From contig OX235273.1 in the NCBI GenBank assembly GCA_944472155.2, positions 86,360,793 to 86,424,792 on the forward strand: a DNA stretch of 64,000 bases, given 5' to 3'. The DNA is from Trichobilharzia szidati (Eukaryota > Platyhelminthes > Trematoda > Strigeidida > Schistosomatidae). Positions 45,890-55,794 of this stretch are shown piece after piece (position 1 is the stretch's first letter; each line of letters opens with the position of its first letter). The notes beneath the pieces are model-generated. The model saw only the letters and a list, made by a program, of their open reading frames with translations, did not search any database and was not told the DNA's origin. A program made the translations under genes and the position numbers.

Positions 45890-46796
45890 CATAATAATAA
45901 TGTGATACAGAATGGAATTCTCAGCATTTCATTACAGTATTGCATCCAGTTAGCGCATTATCAATAAATAAAATTCTACATAGATTAAGGAAATCCCAAT
46001 TCATTATGACAACAACATATTGGCAGGTCGGTAGCAAAGCCAAAGTTGAACAGTGTTTGAAGGTGTTAGAAAAGTAGGTGCTATCATATTTACTGGCGTA
46101 AGCGAGAGAAAGAAGCAAAGCAGCACATAACGGAAAAAAAAAGAGAGAAAAAAAAAGGAAAAGAAAGAAGGAAAATGTTGTACCTATAAATGATGTGAGT
46201 CGGAAAGATGAGGTCCAGTTGTACTACTAACTATTTAATGAATTATAGGTGTCACGCCTAATGCTTTCTTTATCGCACAGAACACGAGCCAAGTAGGGTA
46301 TGGTTGAATTTTTGTACTTGCTGGTGCGAGCATATAGTTTCCTATATAGGCTTCTGGTTTTGCCTGATGAGATTCAAGGGGAGAGTTGTGAGTGAAGAGG
46401 GTGGTGTGAGTTAGATAAAATGGATTTGGCCCATTTCTCACATGAGTCCATGTGCCTGTCGACCAGAATATTAACAAACTGGTTAAGCGGCACGTTGCTT
46501 ACTCTGCCGACAACCTTTAACATCCTGCGTAATATGTTATAGTCTTTCTTCAGTAGCCCGGGAAAAACTAAAGGGGAACAATAGAGAATAATAGGCACAA
46601 TGCGAGAGTTAACGAACTGTAGGAGTAAGGGTTGGGTTATACCAGAATGTTTTAACTTCTTGATGTAGCAGGTAAGACGGAATATTTTCTTAGAAATCGC
46701 CAAGATATGAGACGACCAGGAGAGATTAGCAGATTGAATGATGCCTAGGTATTTAATTTCCGACTTGGTTTCTATTTCAGTGCCATCCAGGTGATA
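45890..46796 (-). mobile_element. CR1/jockey-type LINE, 3' fragment, copy 3 (nested)
   Basis: Antisense copy of the elements at 16126 and 19866. The tail (ATT)n / AATAATAATG lies at 45890, next to the complement of the shared 3' UTR, and the KIFRLTCYIKKLKHSGIT frame runs 46703-46374. The 5' truncation is at about 46796. It separates the two parts of a PLE. Confidence 0.85.
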
Positions 46797-47060
46797 ACGT
46801 GAAAAATACCTTACTCTGAAAAACTATGATTAAGTTACTGTATACAAGCTGAGATTAGGTGAATTCTGGTTTTATACGACTTTGATAAAGTTTTTAGCAT
46901 TAAGTAGTGAAACATCTGTGAAAACAATATTATTATTTTATTTTCCACTCATTAGGAAATGACAAATTGTTTTATATATTAGTACCCAAAGTACATACCC
47001 AAAGTTCAAATATTTTTCAAACTGTTAACTCTGAACTTAGTCTGGACATGTACAAATAGC
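46797..47060 (+). mobile_element. Decayed PLE, terminal repeat after nested insertion
   Basis: Matches 25400-25618 (AAATTCCGGTTTAATAATAC-type, ACTTTGATAAAG, AGCGAAAC relatives, and the final CAAACTGTTAA ... GAACTT ... GGACAT). It ends close to TCTGGACATGTACA at 47060. Confidence 0.7.
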
Positions 47061-47199
47061 ATTTTTACGATAAATTTTGTGAGCTGAATGTGATTACAAA
47101 TTAATCCGAAGTGGATGAGGATGGTGATCAATCATAAATTCATACAGTGTAGGGAAGGAAAACTCATAAGTTAGTTATATGAAATAACTAAAAAATTAA

Positions 47200-47689
47200 T
47201 TTGAAGAGAGAAAGAACGAACATGTTTGCAAGATAGTACGACCTCGTTTTATTTCGTGGATATTCATCAACTGAATACATCCTAAACAAAATCAAACTAT
47301 AAGTTTCAAAAAAGTTTTGGAACATACTTTTTTCATAATTACTTGGAGTTATAGATAGTTATAGTTCTGACCCTGACCCTGTATTATGCCTCTAACCAAT
47401 CTGTGTTTTCCAATAGAAATCTGAACTCTAACCCCTCTTATCTAATTCCACTACTTATAGTTAGTTGTTTTTTGACACTGAATAATCTGTCTACCTACAT
47501 CAAATTCTGGAATTATGTTCCTTATATCTTCTATCTATAACTCCAAGTAATTATGAAAAAAGTATGTTCCAAAACTTTTTTGAAACTTATAATTTGATTT
47601 TGTTTAGGATGTATTCAGTTGATGAATATCCACGAAATAAAACGAGGTCGTACTATCCTGCAAACATGTTCGTTCTTTCTCTCTTCAAA
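47200..47689. mobile_element. 490-bp fold-back element with 158-bp terminal inverted repeats
   Basis: The arms 47200-47358 and 47526-47689 are near-perfect inverted copies, starting TTTGAAGAGAGAAAGAACGA and ending AGTTATAGATAG. A 165-bp centre holds no coding sequence. It resembles a MITE or fold-back transposon. Flanks are AT-rich (ACTAAAAAATTAA / CTAATAAAAGG) with no certain target duplication. Confidence 0.85.
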
Positions 47690-48163
47690 CTAATAAAAGG
47701 AACCGGTTGTATAAAAAATTAATATCAGTGGTGATCTTATGATCGGGCATTGATGTGTTTTGCAGGATATAATAACGGATTTCTCTTAATATCAAGCCGC
47801 AGGGTTTCTATCATCAAATGTATAGCCAGTGAGCCCAATTGGTTTTCGTGGATTTCTTCCACTTACACATAGCAGCAACTAGTTTGGATCTAAAAGAATG
47901 TACATCCAACGCCAACTTGCATCCTCAACAAATAAAATGTTAAGGATCTTGAAACCGAACAGAAAATTGTCAGTCTCCGAACCAACTACATGAAGTTCTT
48001 AATTCACCTTTTATTCACGTTGTAGGAATTAAAGTCAGTGAAAATTATAACCAGAATGTCCATTAACCATTAATAATTTCTCCTCAAAGTATTACAAAGC
48101 CAAGTTATAAAGTCAATCCAAAAAACACACGAAAAATATCTAAAATGCTTAAAGTTTACTCAC

Positions 48164-49249
48164 TTTATTCAAAGTTTTCCACCGAAAACATAACTTTGGT
48201 ACTGGTTTATGCACAATGTGCTTTTGCATATAACTACCGATGCATGTCAAACGTAAAGTTTTTATTTCCTGTGATACACGAAATGTTAATAAATTATCAG
48301 AATATTTTAAAAACCAGTTAATTTCATCTAAAAAATTTGAAGAGTAATTAGTGTTGACTACATTTTTAATTTCATTATTCCCACTATCGATAGACTGCAA
48401 ATAAAAATGCATTTCTGGTGCAATGACCGGCGTGGAGAGTGGCCATATAGGTTGAACAGTACGCTGTTGGTTAATTTGGCCATAATTACATAACATGAAT
48501 AACATAACACGTGGAAATTGTGACTTTAAAAGGCATAAACCAAAACGGTTATCATAATAGTATGAAACTGATGTGGATGGATTATTCATTGATCTGTCGA
48601 AAGGATACCATATCTGACGACTTGATCTATGTGGTGTTAGTTGATAATCAATCGAAAATAGGGGATCATGATTTTTTAATGTGCTGTTTAGTGCGGGACA
48701 CGGTATGAGCATAGGTTGATCACGTATAACATCTAACTGTACAGGATCCATGTTCACTGAATTAGTGTATAGAAAAACGCTACCACAATGCGGTGAAGTA
48801 TTTTTTAACTTGGGTAAATCATTCATTGTATCAGTTTGTTTAAATAAACAGCGGTTTTGTTCATACCAAGGACAACATGGACAACACGTTGGTTCTTTCG
48901 GAAGCCAGTTTACAGTCCCTTTACCCTGATAGCTGGAAGATTGACAACACTGGTATAGTCCACGAAAATAAGAATGTTCAGCATTTGTATTGGACAGTCG
49001 AATTAGGAGGGTACTTTGATTCCTTTCTATGCTGAATTCAGCTACCGGTTTAAGTTTATAAGGTACAGTTGATGGAATAAACCATTTCGATCCAAATGAA
49101 CACGTTAATATTATTTCACTAGTGATTATAGGAACATCGTATACACGATCGTGTTCATTCTGTTTTATTTCATAGAGTAAAGCATTCACAAGATTTAACA
49201 ATGGTGTTTCGTGGACAAAAATGATAATCAAAAGTAATTTGATAAACAT
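48164..49249 (-). CDS. Ig-domain receptor tyrosine kinase, exon 1 (signal peptide, N-terminal ectodomain)
   Basis: ATG at 49249; 362 codons to the donor AAA|GTGAGT, ending in phase 0, as exon 2 requires. Residues 1-23 form a signal peptide (MFIKLLLIIIFVHETPLLNL). The rest is Cys-rich and Ig-like, with an unusual run PTCCPCCPWYEQNRC near residue 120. If the intron is kept, translation adds VSKL and stops (48149), giving a 366-residue secreted ectodomain. Assignment to the same gene as 36074-39889 rests on strand, phase, signal peptide and the lack of another partner. Confidence 0.82.
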
Positions 49250-49259
49250 ATCCCAAGTT

Positions 49260-49736
49260 ATTTCTGTTAAATGTTCACGGTGAATAATACATGGACATAT
49301 AAGTCACTTCTGCCTCTATATGGTTATATCTAACGGTAGTTACTTTATTCAAATAAAGAATTCACAATTCATATTCCACGATTCTATCATCATTATTATT
49401 TATTCAATAATATGATGACATACAATATTAGGTAGCTAGCTGTCAAGGTCACTGGTCACATATGTTTATATGTTACTGGATTATTGTTAGCTGAAATGGA
49501 TGTACTCGAAATCCACGTACGACAATTGGTGCACAACATGTATGTGAACTGAGAGAGATAGAGGGAGGAAATGAAGTGCCACCTTCCATCAGTAATTTAT
49601 AAAATTAGATTAGATGGTATTGTATACAGTGACATCAACTACCAATAACTTCATCATTTATGTATTTATGATAAGACAGTTGATTCTACTGCTTAAACAT
49701 ACAGATTCGTGTACACTTATGGTACTATATATATGT

Positions 49737-49784
<48 letters not shown>

Positions 49785-50375
49785 AAGTGTAACAATATGT
49801 TCTATAGACTTTTGTTTACATTAAACTTTCTATAAACCAGTAAATTCATCTACAGTCTCATAAAGTTATTAGTGTGTTTTTCGTTGATTAATTCTAAAAT
49901 TACGCTTTCATCTTAATGTATAAATTTGAATTAGGATTAGTAAAACTTGTTGAATTCAGGTGAGTTAATGAAAGTTTTTTGAAGGTAAGATTAGCTGAAT
50001 ACTGAACGTTTATAGCATCATTTTTATAGGTTAGCTGTACATTAGATGTATGTAAATACTTTTCATTGTTTCACAGTATAAGCTAAATAGTGGTACGTAC
50101 GAAAACACAAAATACGTAGTTGTACAGTTTTGATAAGAGTTTTCACTGACTTCATTCTATTAGTTGTATTCACTTCCTTACTTCTTGAGATTTATCTCAC
50201 AAGCTCATTAAAAGCTTTGAATAATCAGTAAGCGCAGTTTGAATCAGGAACTGATATCTGCTAGAGAACTTTAGAAATTCATTTAGAACTACATACGCGT
50301 TTGTTTCCAGTTTGTACTATTTTGATGGCAAATTGCTGACTATCACATCTAAGACCGAATTCGGATGCATTATTC
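49260..50375. other. Upstream flank of the kinase gene
   Basis: Likely promoter side of the - strand receptor gene. An (AT)n microsatellite lies at 49741-49780. No exon or distinct promoter element was recognised. Confidence 0.45.
49741..49780. repeat. (AT)n microsatellite
   Basis: 40 bp of uninterrupted AT dinucleotides, extended to both sides by ATAT-rich sequence. Confidence 0.95.
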
Positions 50376-50379
50376 TCTG

Positions 50380-50865
50380 AAAGATATCGATTCTTTGTAA
50401 CCATTATCAAGTCAATGATTCTGTATGGTTCAGAGACTCGGCGAGCGCGTCACTGAAGGCATTTCCATCAGCCTACTGTAGATTTTCATTGGCGAATGAA
50501 GTCACTCATTCGATACTGAAGATCCTCTGTCCTGCCAGAAAGTATAATCAACAAAGAACTCTGGCTGAACAGTGAACATGCCAAAAACCTACTACCGAGA
50601 AAAAACATGCAGAAGAAAATGCAGGTGGAGAGATGGATACCTTCAAGTGACATCACGCGTCAGGTCCTTGAGTGGAGGCCGAATGAGAATCGACCAGCTG
50701 GGACTTGGATACGAAGGTGACATGGAGATGATTTGAGGAAAAAATGAAAGCTTGTTCGAAGTCGCGAAGTCAGTTGAAAGTGATGGCAGATAACCTAGTG
50801 CAATGGAGATGCGCTGATGAAGCCGTGTGTTCCACTTGGAACGCAATGAATGAATGAATGAATAA
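50380..50865 (+). mobile_element. RTE-type LINE, decayed 3' end
   Basis: IKSMILYGSETRR near 50408-50446 is the thumb motif. Decayed RKKMQVERWIPSSDITRQVL-like coding follows. The 3' end is GTGTTCCACTTGGAACGCAA with an (ATGA)n tail at 50847-50866. Confidence 0.7.
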
Positions 50866-51202
50866 TGTCATCTCTGTTAGAATCAATGCTGACTCAATGC
50901 ATTTATCTAAAGATTCATTTAGGATTATCTGCTTAATAATTGTAATGAACACAAAATTAATTGTGTTAAGTAAAAAGTCAATAATTTTGTCAGCTGAATA
51001 GAGTTCAGTATTAGGCATGTGCTTGATTCATATTTTTGTATACAGCTTGTTAAATTTATAACTTATAAGTTTAACAAGTAATATTATTCATTTTTACACT
51101 TTTATCTAATCAAAATAGGCTTTATTTTGTTGTCACTGTATTAAACTAAATAAGATTGTTTATTTACAGTGATCTATAAATATACAATTCGTGGCCAGCA
51201 GG

Positions 51203-51490
51203 TTACAGCAAGTTGAAGGTGAGGACAGTTACCCATTGAAGACATTGCGAAGTGGTCACACTGGGTCACATAAGTTAGAATTCACAGACCATTAGACCGT
51301 TTCCCAGGGGCTTATTGGTCTATGAGCTCGCCTTGTAACCAGAAGGTCCTGGGTTTGAACCCCTGTGATGGGTGCATACTGCTGAAGAGTCCCAAACTAG
51401 GCTGACGAAACAGATGTCTAGTACTCCCTGTATGTTTTCCAATGGTGCTCTAACGGATGTCACCTCATGATGAAATCTTGTAACCAAATA
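51203..51490 (+). mobile_element. Hammerhead SINE (S-alpha type), single copy
   Basis: tRNA-like head near 51305-51365 (GGCTTATTGGTCTATGAGCT, GGGTTTGAACCCC), hammerhead HH6, and body TGCTCTAACGGATGTCACCT. It is preceded by the repeat block GTTGAAGGTGAGGACAGTTA shared with 29085-29175. Confidence 0.75.
51371..51428 (+). ncRNA. Hammerhead ribozyme motif HH6, consensus core kept
   Basis: GGTGCATACTG, core CTGAAGA (fits CUGANGA; position 7 may vary), stem II GTC/GAC with a long loop, GAAA, a two-pair stem III (AC AGAT GT), cleavage triplet GTC, and TAGTAC pairing with helix I (first pair G-U). With HH9 it is one of only two copies here that keep the core. Confidence 0.8.
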
Positions 51491-52384
51491 GACAAGAGTT
51501 GTTTTCTATACTTTTATTCACTGAAATTCTGATCCGATTGCATGTGTGTATTGTGTAGTTCAATAAGCTAACCCTATGCAGGACGTTGCTAAGTTTTTCC
51601 AATAAAGTAAGATTATTTGAAAACTTTGCTGTTAACGCAACCATCGAATTGATTAGGAATAATCCAATAACATGATGAATAAAAGTTTTTCCATTTAAAA
51701 CTAAAATTTCAGGTACACTCAGTTTGCTTAAGCCGTTGGGCTGCCTAATTTTCCGTAGAGCACAGTGCCTCAAGTTTGCTCAGTCACACCTTGTTTTAAT
51801 CATCTAATTACATCCTTCAGAAATAATCTGCATTCATATGCATTTATGAATGACTTTCATTATACCGGCGAGTAAGTTTTCAAGGGATAAAGTATTCAGA
51901 GGTTGGATCATATTTGAGTTCTTACAATATTTCGTCAAATGATATACTGTAGACCACTGTTTCAAATGAAGACTCTGTATTCCTTGCAGGTTGAAACCGA
52001 CCGAAAATTCTTAACTGTGTATAAAATTAAATTAAATAAGTCCGATTAATATTAAACCACTTTATTTGTGATTATATACAAAGTAATTATATTTTTGAGC
52101 AAAGGAAAAACTGTGGAGAAAAATTTAAAGATTTTGAGGGAAACCTTGAGGCAGAAAGTTCAGGTTATCGAAGGTTATTCTGAGGTTTCCAAAGACAATT
52201 TTGGAGCAGATTAGTGTAAAACCTCGGGGAAATTTTGGGTAAATGCATCAAGATTCCCTCGAATTCCATAAATTATGAAATATGTTAAAGTCAGGGCAAC
52301 AAGTATATTATTATTTATTATCTTACTAGTGTACACTTTCACCAACTATCAAAATCCCTGGTTAGTGGATTTATTTCAGCTGGT

Positions 52385-52716
52385 TTTCACTTATGGTGTG
52401 GTGAGAGCTGGTTGCATGCCGAAATTGTAGACAGCAATTTACGTCAATGTTACGCCCCGAATCGAGGTCATGAGATAAAACAATAACAAAGCTTAACCTT
52501 AAGGAACTCACCAACTAATCATGGCAGACTTAACGGGTGCAAATAGGATTCGCAGATGTATGGCTTAACTTTCTGAGAAATGGTCACAAGCAAGAAAACA
52601 ACCAATCAGAAGACGTTGCTTCTCCTCTGACAATGATGTACATAAAAATCTATAAACATCTCTTGATTTTCACAATAAACGATCTGTTGCCTGGCCCTTA
52701 TCTTCTGTCGTTACAA
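52385..52716 (-). repeat. Dispersed 300-bp repeat, copy 1
   Basis: The reverse complement matches 55795-56146 and 58197-58489: AAGGGCCAGGCAACAGATCG, TTTATAGATTT, AGTTAA and AATTNCTGTCTACNAATTTG blocks. On the + strand the part 52448-52715 begins TGTTACGCCCC and ends CTGTCGTTACA, like an LTR with TG/CA ends, but no target duplication is seen. Confidence 0.6.
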
Positions 52717-52934
52717 TGGTAATTTTGTAAATCACGTAATGCATTTATTTTTACTGTTGTTATTTATACGATGTTTTCTCATCAAATTGAAATCTTACGC
52801 TAAAATATGATTCACAGCTGTAAGTACACCATTTTTGCATATATCCAGACTATGAATGTTAATAATTTCCTGGGATAATTTGTGCACCGAGTCTGACAGA
52901 ATCATTATAAAACCACTTAATATGATCCCGACAC

Positions 52935-53190
52935 TGGACAAATGAAAGTCAAAGTGAAGGATATCAATGATGCACAAGACATCCGTCTAGGAATGGAGTA
53001 GAACTAAAAAGTCTTGATGAAACATCGGTTACAGTAAGGCCTGCAGTAAAATATGAAGTGAAGGTTGATCTTGACGATGTTGAAATACTAAGAAGAGGTT
53101 TTCGTTCACATGTAGAAAGGTTTACCGCTGAAGCCTTGCATATTTTAACTGCATCGATTCCAATAAAATGGAGAGAAGTGGTCTGACAGA
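52935..53190 (+). pseudogene. PLE endonuclease C-terminal fragment
   Basis: Decayed copy of the region 5300-5560. RHPSRNGVELKSLDE, a GCATAGTC-like middle and VEILRRGFRSHVERFTAEAL can be followed with stops and frameshifts. The Y-I-G core itself is lost. Confidence 0.65.
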
Positions 53191-53339
53191 GTGATTAAAC
53201 AAAACAGATTAAGGCAATTCATTGCTATATTTTTCAACCACTGAACTACAGTCATAATTATCACTCATGAATGAACATGTTTCTTCATACAGTAAAAAAC
53301 ACATATACACACAAAATAAACACAAAATATTTAACAATG

Positions 53340-53470
53340 ATAAAACAAGAATAAAAGAGACCGATATTGTTTTCAATTAGAACTTCCTCAGGCTTCACCC
53401 TGATGTACATAGTTTTATATATAAAAAATTTTAACTAATGATGGCGAATTTATGGATTAAAATTAAAAAG
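53340..53470 (+). repeat. PLE-type terminal sequence
   Basis: AACTTCCTCAGGCTTCACCC and GTTTTATATATAAAAA resemble the end at 43720-43780 (CTTCTTCATGG ... TTTATATATAAAAAGG). It is probably the 3' end of a PLE starting upstream at 52935. Confidence 0.4.
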
Positions 53471-53849
53471 TGCTAAATGTTAAATGGTCCGAACCGGCCA
53501 CAAAGCCAGCATTTAAGAATCCTTCTTTATCATCTACTGGGTACCAAATAAATTGCCAAAAGCACTCAGGTACAGAATACTCCAAACAGTAGAGGTTATT
53601 TTAATTCGCTTAAACACAAACGGTGCCCTGGCCTACTGTGGAGTCTGAAAATTCGTAAATACCTTATCACGTCGGTCTTTTTTGATATGGCCCTCCATCT
53701 TGAACATATAAATTCCCCTAACCCTCGTTGTTACATTTGTATTAACTAAACTTTTGTTATTGAGGCGAACTCCATCCTCACTCCCGACTGGATGGACCCC
53801 ACTGGTCACAACTCCTCACCAGCGAGCACCAGATTAATTTTCGAGAATT

Positions 53850-54060
53850 AGTTTGTAAGGATTCTGTTTGTTCCACGTTAGGCCACGGATTGATATCAGT
53901 TAGAGGATCATTGAAAACCAGGGAGTACTGGTTAGCTGTTTCGTCCTATTTGAGACTCATCATCAGTACGCATCCACTGGACTTCAAACACAGGACCTTC
54001 TGGTTACAAGGCGAGCTCGTAGACCATTCAGCCACTGGGACCGATTCAACGGCTCATGAA
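53850..54060 (-). mobile_element. Hammerhead SINE, left arm of third inverted pair
   Basis: - strand copy with box B complement (53977-53990), hammerhead HH7, body and end. It faces the + strand copy at 54110-54275. The outer flank CTCACTCCCGACTGGATGGA is shared with the 17.7-18.4 kb pair. Confidence 0.75.
53921..53975 (-). ncRNA. Hammerhead ribozyme motif HH7, core mutated
   Basis: GCGTACTG, ATGATGA (only C3 changed, to A), GTCTC/GGAC stem II, GAAA, but the cleavage triplet is AAC instead of NUH. Helix I CAGTAC is intact. Confidence 0.75.
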
Positions 54061-54109
54061 TTCTAACTTCTACCAATTCGTGATGTTAGTGCGACCACCA
54101 ACCAATGTC

Positions 54110-54275
54110 ATGGGCGGGAACTCACAGTGCGTGCGTACTGCCGATGAGTCCCAAACTAGGATGAAACAGCTAACCAGTACTCCCTGGTTTTCAATGGTCC
54201 TCTAACTGATATCGATCCGTGGTCTAACGTGGAACAAACAGAATCCTTACAAACTAATTCTCGAAAATTAATCTG
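54110..54275 (+). mobile_element. Hammerhead SINE, right arm of third inverted pair (head lost)
   Basis: The tRNA-like head is missing. It starts just before the hammerhead HH8 and continues through GGTCCTCTAACTGATATCGA to GAATCCTTACAAACTAATTC. Confidence 0.75.
54131..54185 (+). ncRNA. Hammerhead ribozyme motif HH8, core mutated
   Basis: GCGTACTG, CCGATGA (U4 to C), GTCCC with G-U closing pair, GAAA, and AAC at the cleavage position. HH7 and HH8 share the AAC change although they lie on opposite strands, which suggests one was copied from the other. Confidence 0.75.
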
Positions 54276-54609
54276 ATGCACGCTGGTGACTGGCTACGGG
54301 ACGAAGTCGCCTGATGTTCTGGTGAGAAGTCGGAACCTTTTGTTTTCTCATCTAACTGTAGTTGCTAACTTACACACTGACATACATACAACGCACATAA
54401 CCTGCTATCCGAAATTTTTTTCTCTCCCCCCATCCTTGACATGATCACTCATCCATTTGAAGTTTATAATGAATATGAATAGAATTTAATATGAACATGA
54501 CTCATAAGAATTCATTTACTTTGTAACATTTTTGTTCATTTTAGTGTTACAATTATACAAATTTATATATATATGTATATTGGACAATAATCTATTACAG
54601 GATTTTCAT

Positions 54610-54690
54610 CAGCTGACAATAGTTAGAGAACCATTGGAAAACCTGGGAGTACTGGACAGCTGTTTCATCCTAGTTTGGGACTCTTCAGCA
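54610..54690 (-). mobile_element. Hammerhead SINE 3' half, left arm of fourth inverted pair
   Basis: - strand copy cut off just after the ribozyme 5' strand and joined directly to the head of the + strand copy at 54691. No spacer remains. Confidence 0.75.
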
Positions 54691-54692
54691 GT
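54645..54692 (-). ncRNA. Hammerhead ribozyme motif HH9, consensus core kept
   Basis: GGGACTG, CTGAAGA (CUGANGA), GTCCC stem II with G-U closing pair, GAAA, minimal stem III, GTC cleavage triplet, CAGTACTCCC. The core fits the consensus, but the 5' strand of helix I is shortened by the junction to the next SINE. Confidence 0.7.
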
Positions 54693-54893
54693 CCCAGTGG
54701 CATAATGGTATACGAGCTCGCTAGCCTTGTAACCCGAAGTCCTGGTTTCGAATCCCGGTGGGTGCGTACTGATGAAGAGTCCCAAACTAGGACGCAACAG
54801 CTGTCCAGTACTCCCAAGTTTTCCAATGGTTCTCTAACTAATGTCAGCTCATGATGAAAATCCTGTAACCAACCAAATCCCTACGAACCAACA
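54691..54893 (+). mobile_element. Hammerhead SINE (S-alpha type), right arm of fourth inverted pair
   Basis: Complete copy: GTCCCAGTGGCATAATGG head, box B GGTTTCGAATCCC, hammerhead HH10, body GGTTCTCTAACTAATGTCAG, end AAATCCCTACGAACCAACAC. Confidence 0.8.
54760..54816 (+). ncRNA. Hammerhead ribozyme motif HH10, core mutated
   Basis: GCGTACTG, ATGAAGA (C3 to A), intact stem II, GCAA instead of GAAA (A13 to C), GTC, and perfect helix I CAGTAC. Inactive by consensus. Confidence 0.75.
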
Positions 54894-55027
54894 CTTGAAT
54901 AATCTATTAATAGTCTGTTTGCAATTGACTTGCATTTCTGATGTCAATGTTTCCATGCTACATTTCAGAAAACACTAATGTTGTTAATATCAATCATTCT
55001 CTTATTTTTATGGATATATAACTGTAG

Positions 55028-55206
55028 GCCGTGATGATGAAGTTATCGAAAAGAATATTCTTTGTTCAGTAATCAATCTTTTGAAATTTCTAGTGGGCAT
55101 CTTTAATCAATTAGAATGTTATAAATATGACAGTAGTAACAGAGATTTTACTAGTAGCAATAATAATGAAAATAAGCAGAACGTTAATAAGAGTACAAGT
55201 AGTTGA
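55028..55206 (+). CDS. Candidate terminal exon, unknown gene
   Basis: Follows the acceptor ATATATAACTGTAG. Open only in phase 1: RDDEVIEKNILCSVINLLKF, a hydrophobic LVGIFNQLECY part, an Asn/Ser-rich tail, and TGA at 55204-55206. Tail composition is like other schistosome proteins. No family was recognised. It could follow a donor far upstream on the + strand. Confidence 0.35.
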
Positions 55207-55289
55207 TGCTAGTGGCAATATCACCGTCACTGGTTAAAGCTATTTACGCTCTAGCAAGGCCTAAGGAAAACCTAATTGAAAACAATATT

Positions 55290-55575
55290 GTTTGCTTGTA
55301 TATCTTGTTTTGATTTTTTTTTTTGCAGTGTGAATATTTAATAACGATGATAAGTTGACAAAGGCAATACAAATAAACTTGATACGTAATCACATTTAAT
55401 TAGTATGTGCAAATATTCACCTACGAATGAACTTCACACAAGTTTATTTCTTGTACTCTATGATTATGTATATTTTGATTTTGAATCAAATTCTCATAAT
55501 TCTGTTGAAGAAGCTGCAGCTTACACAACAAAATGTTACAATCATTTACCCGTAGATCAGGTCATTCACAAATCA
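55290..55575 (+). repeat. PLE terminal sequence fragment
   Basis: ATCTTGTTTTGATTTTTTTT at 55303-55322 and GTTGAAGAAGCTGCAGCTTA at 55503-55522 match the 5950-6000 end of the PLE unit (GCTGAAGAAGCTGTGGCTTA). The short open frame 55405-55611 comes from this repeat. Confidence 0.55.
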
Positions 55576-55794
55576 AATTTTATTTATGGTATGACCAGTT
55601 TGATCAAGTAGCAAGTCAAGAATCGGGTGGTTTGAACTGATTCAGCTATCTGAGCTGAGTCATACTGAGTGCACCGATGATGACCTCGGCTCCAAATGGG
55701 AGAAATGGCTGTCCAGTGTTTAGGTCACCTCGATTTGGTTAGCAAATACTACTGTTTGATATGAGGGGTATGCAACTACTCATGATACTTAGTA

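Larger units (their letters stand above)
39890..48163 (-). other. 8.3-kb intron of the receptor kinase gene
   Basis: GTGAGT donor at 48163-48158, T-rich acceptor ending at 39890. It contains an RTE 5' region (40676-41120), a SINE relic (42348), two decayed PLEs, a nested CR1 fragment and a 490-bp fold-back element. 39950-40675 and 41121-42340 hold nothing else recognisable. Confidence 0.75.
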
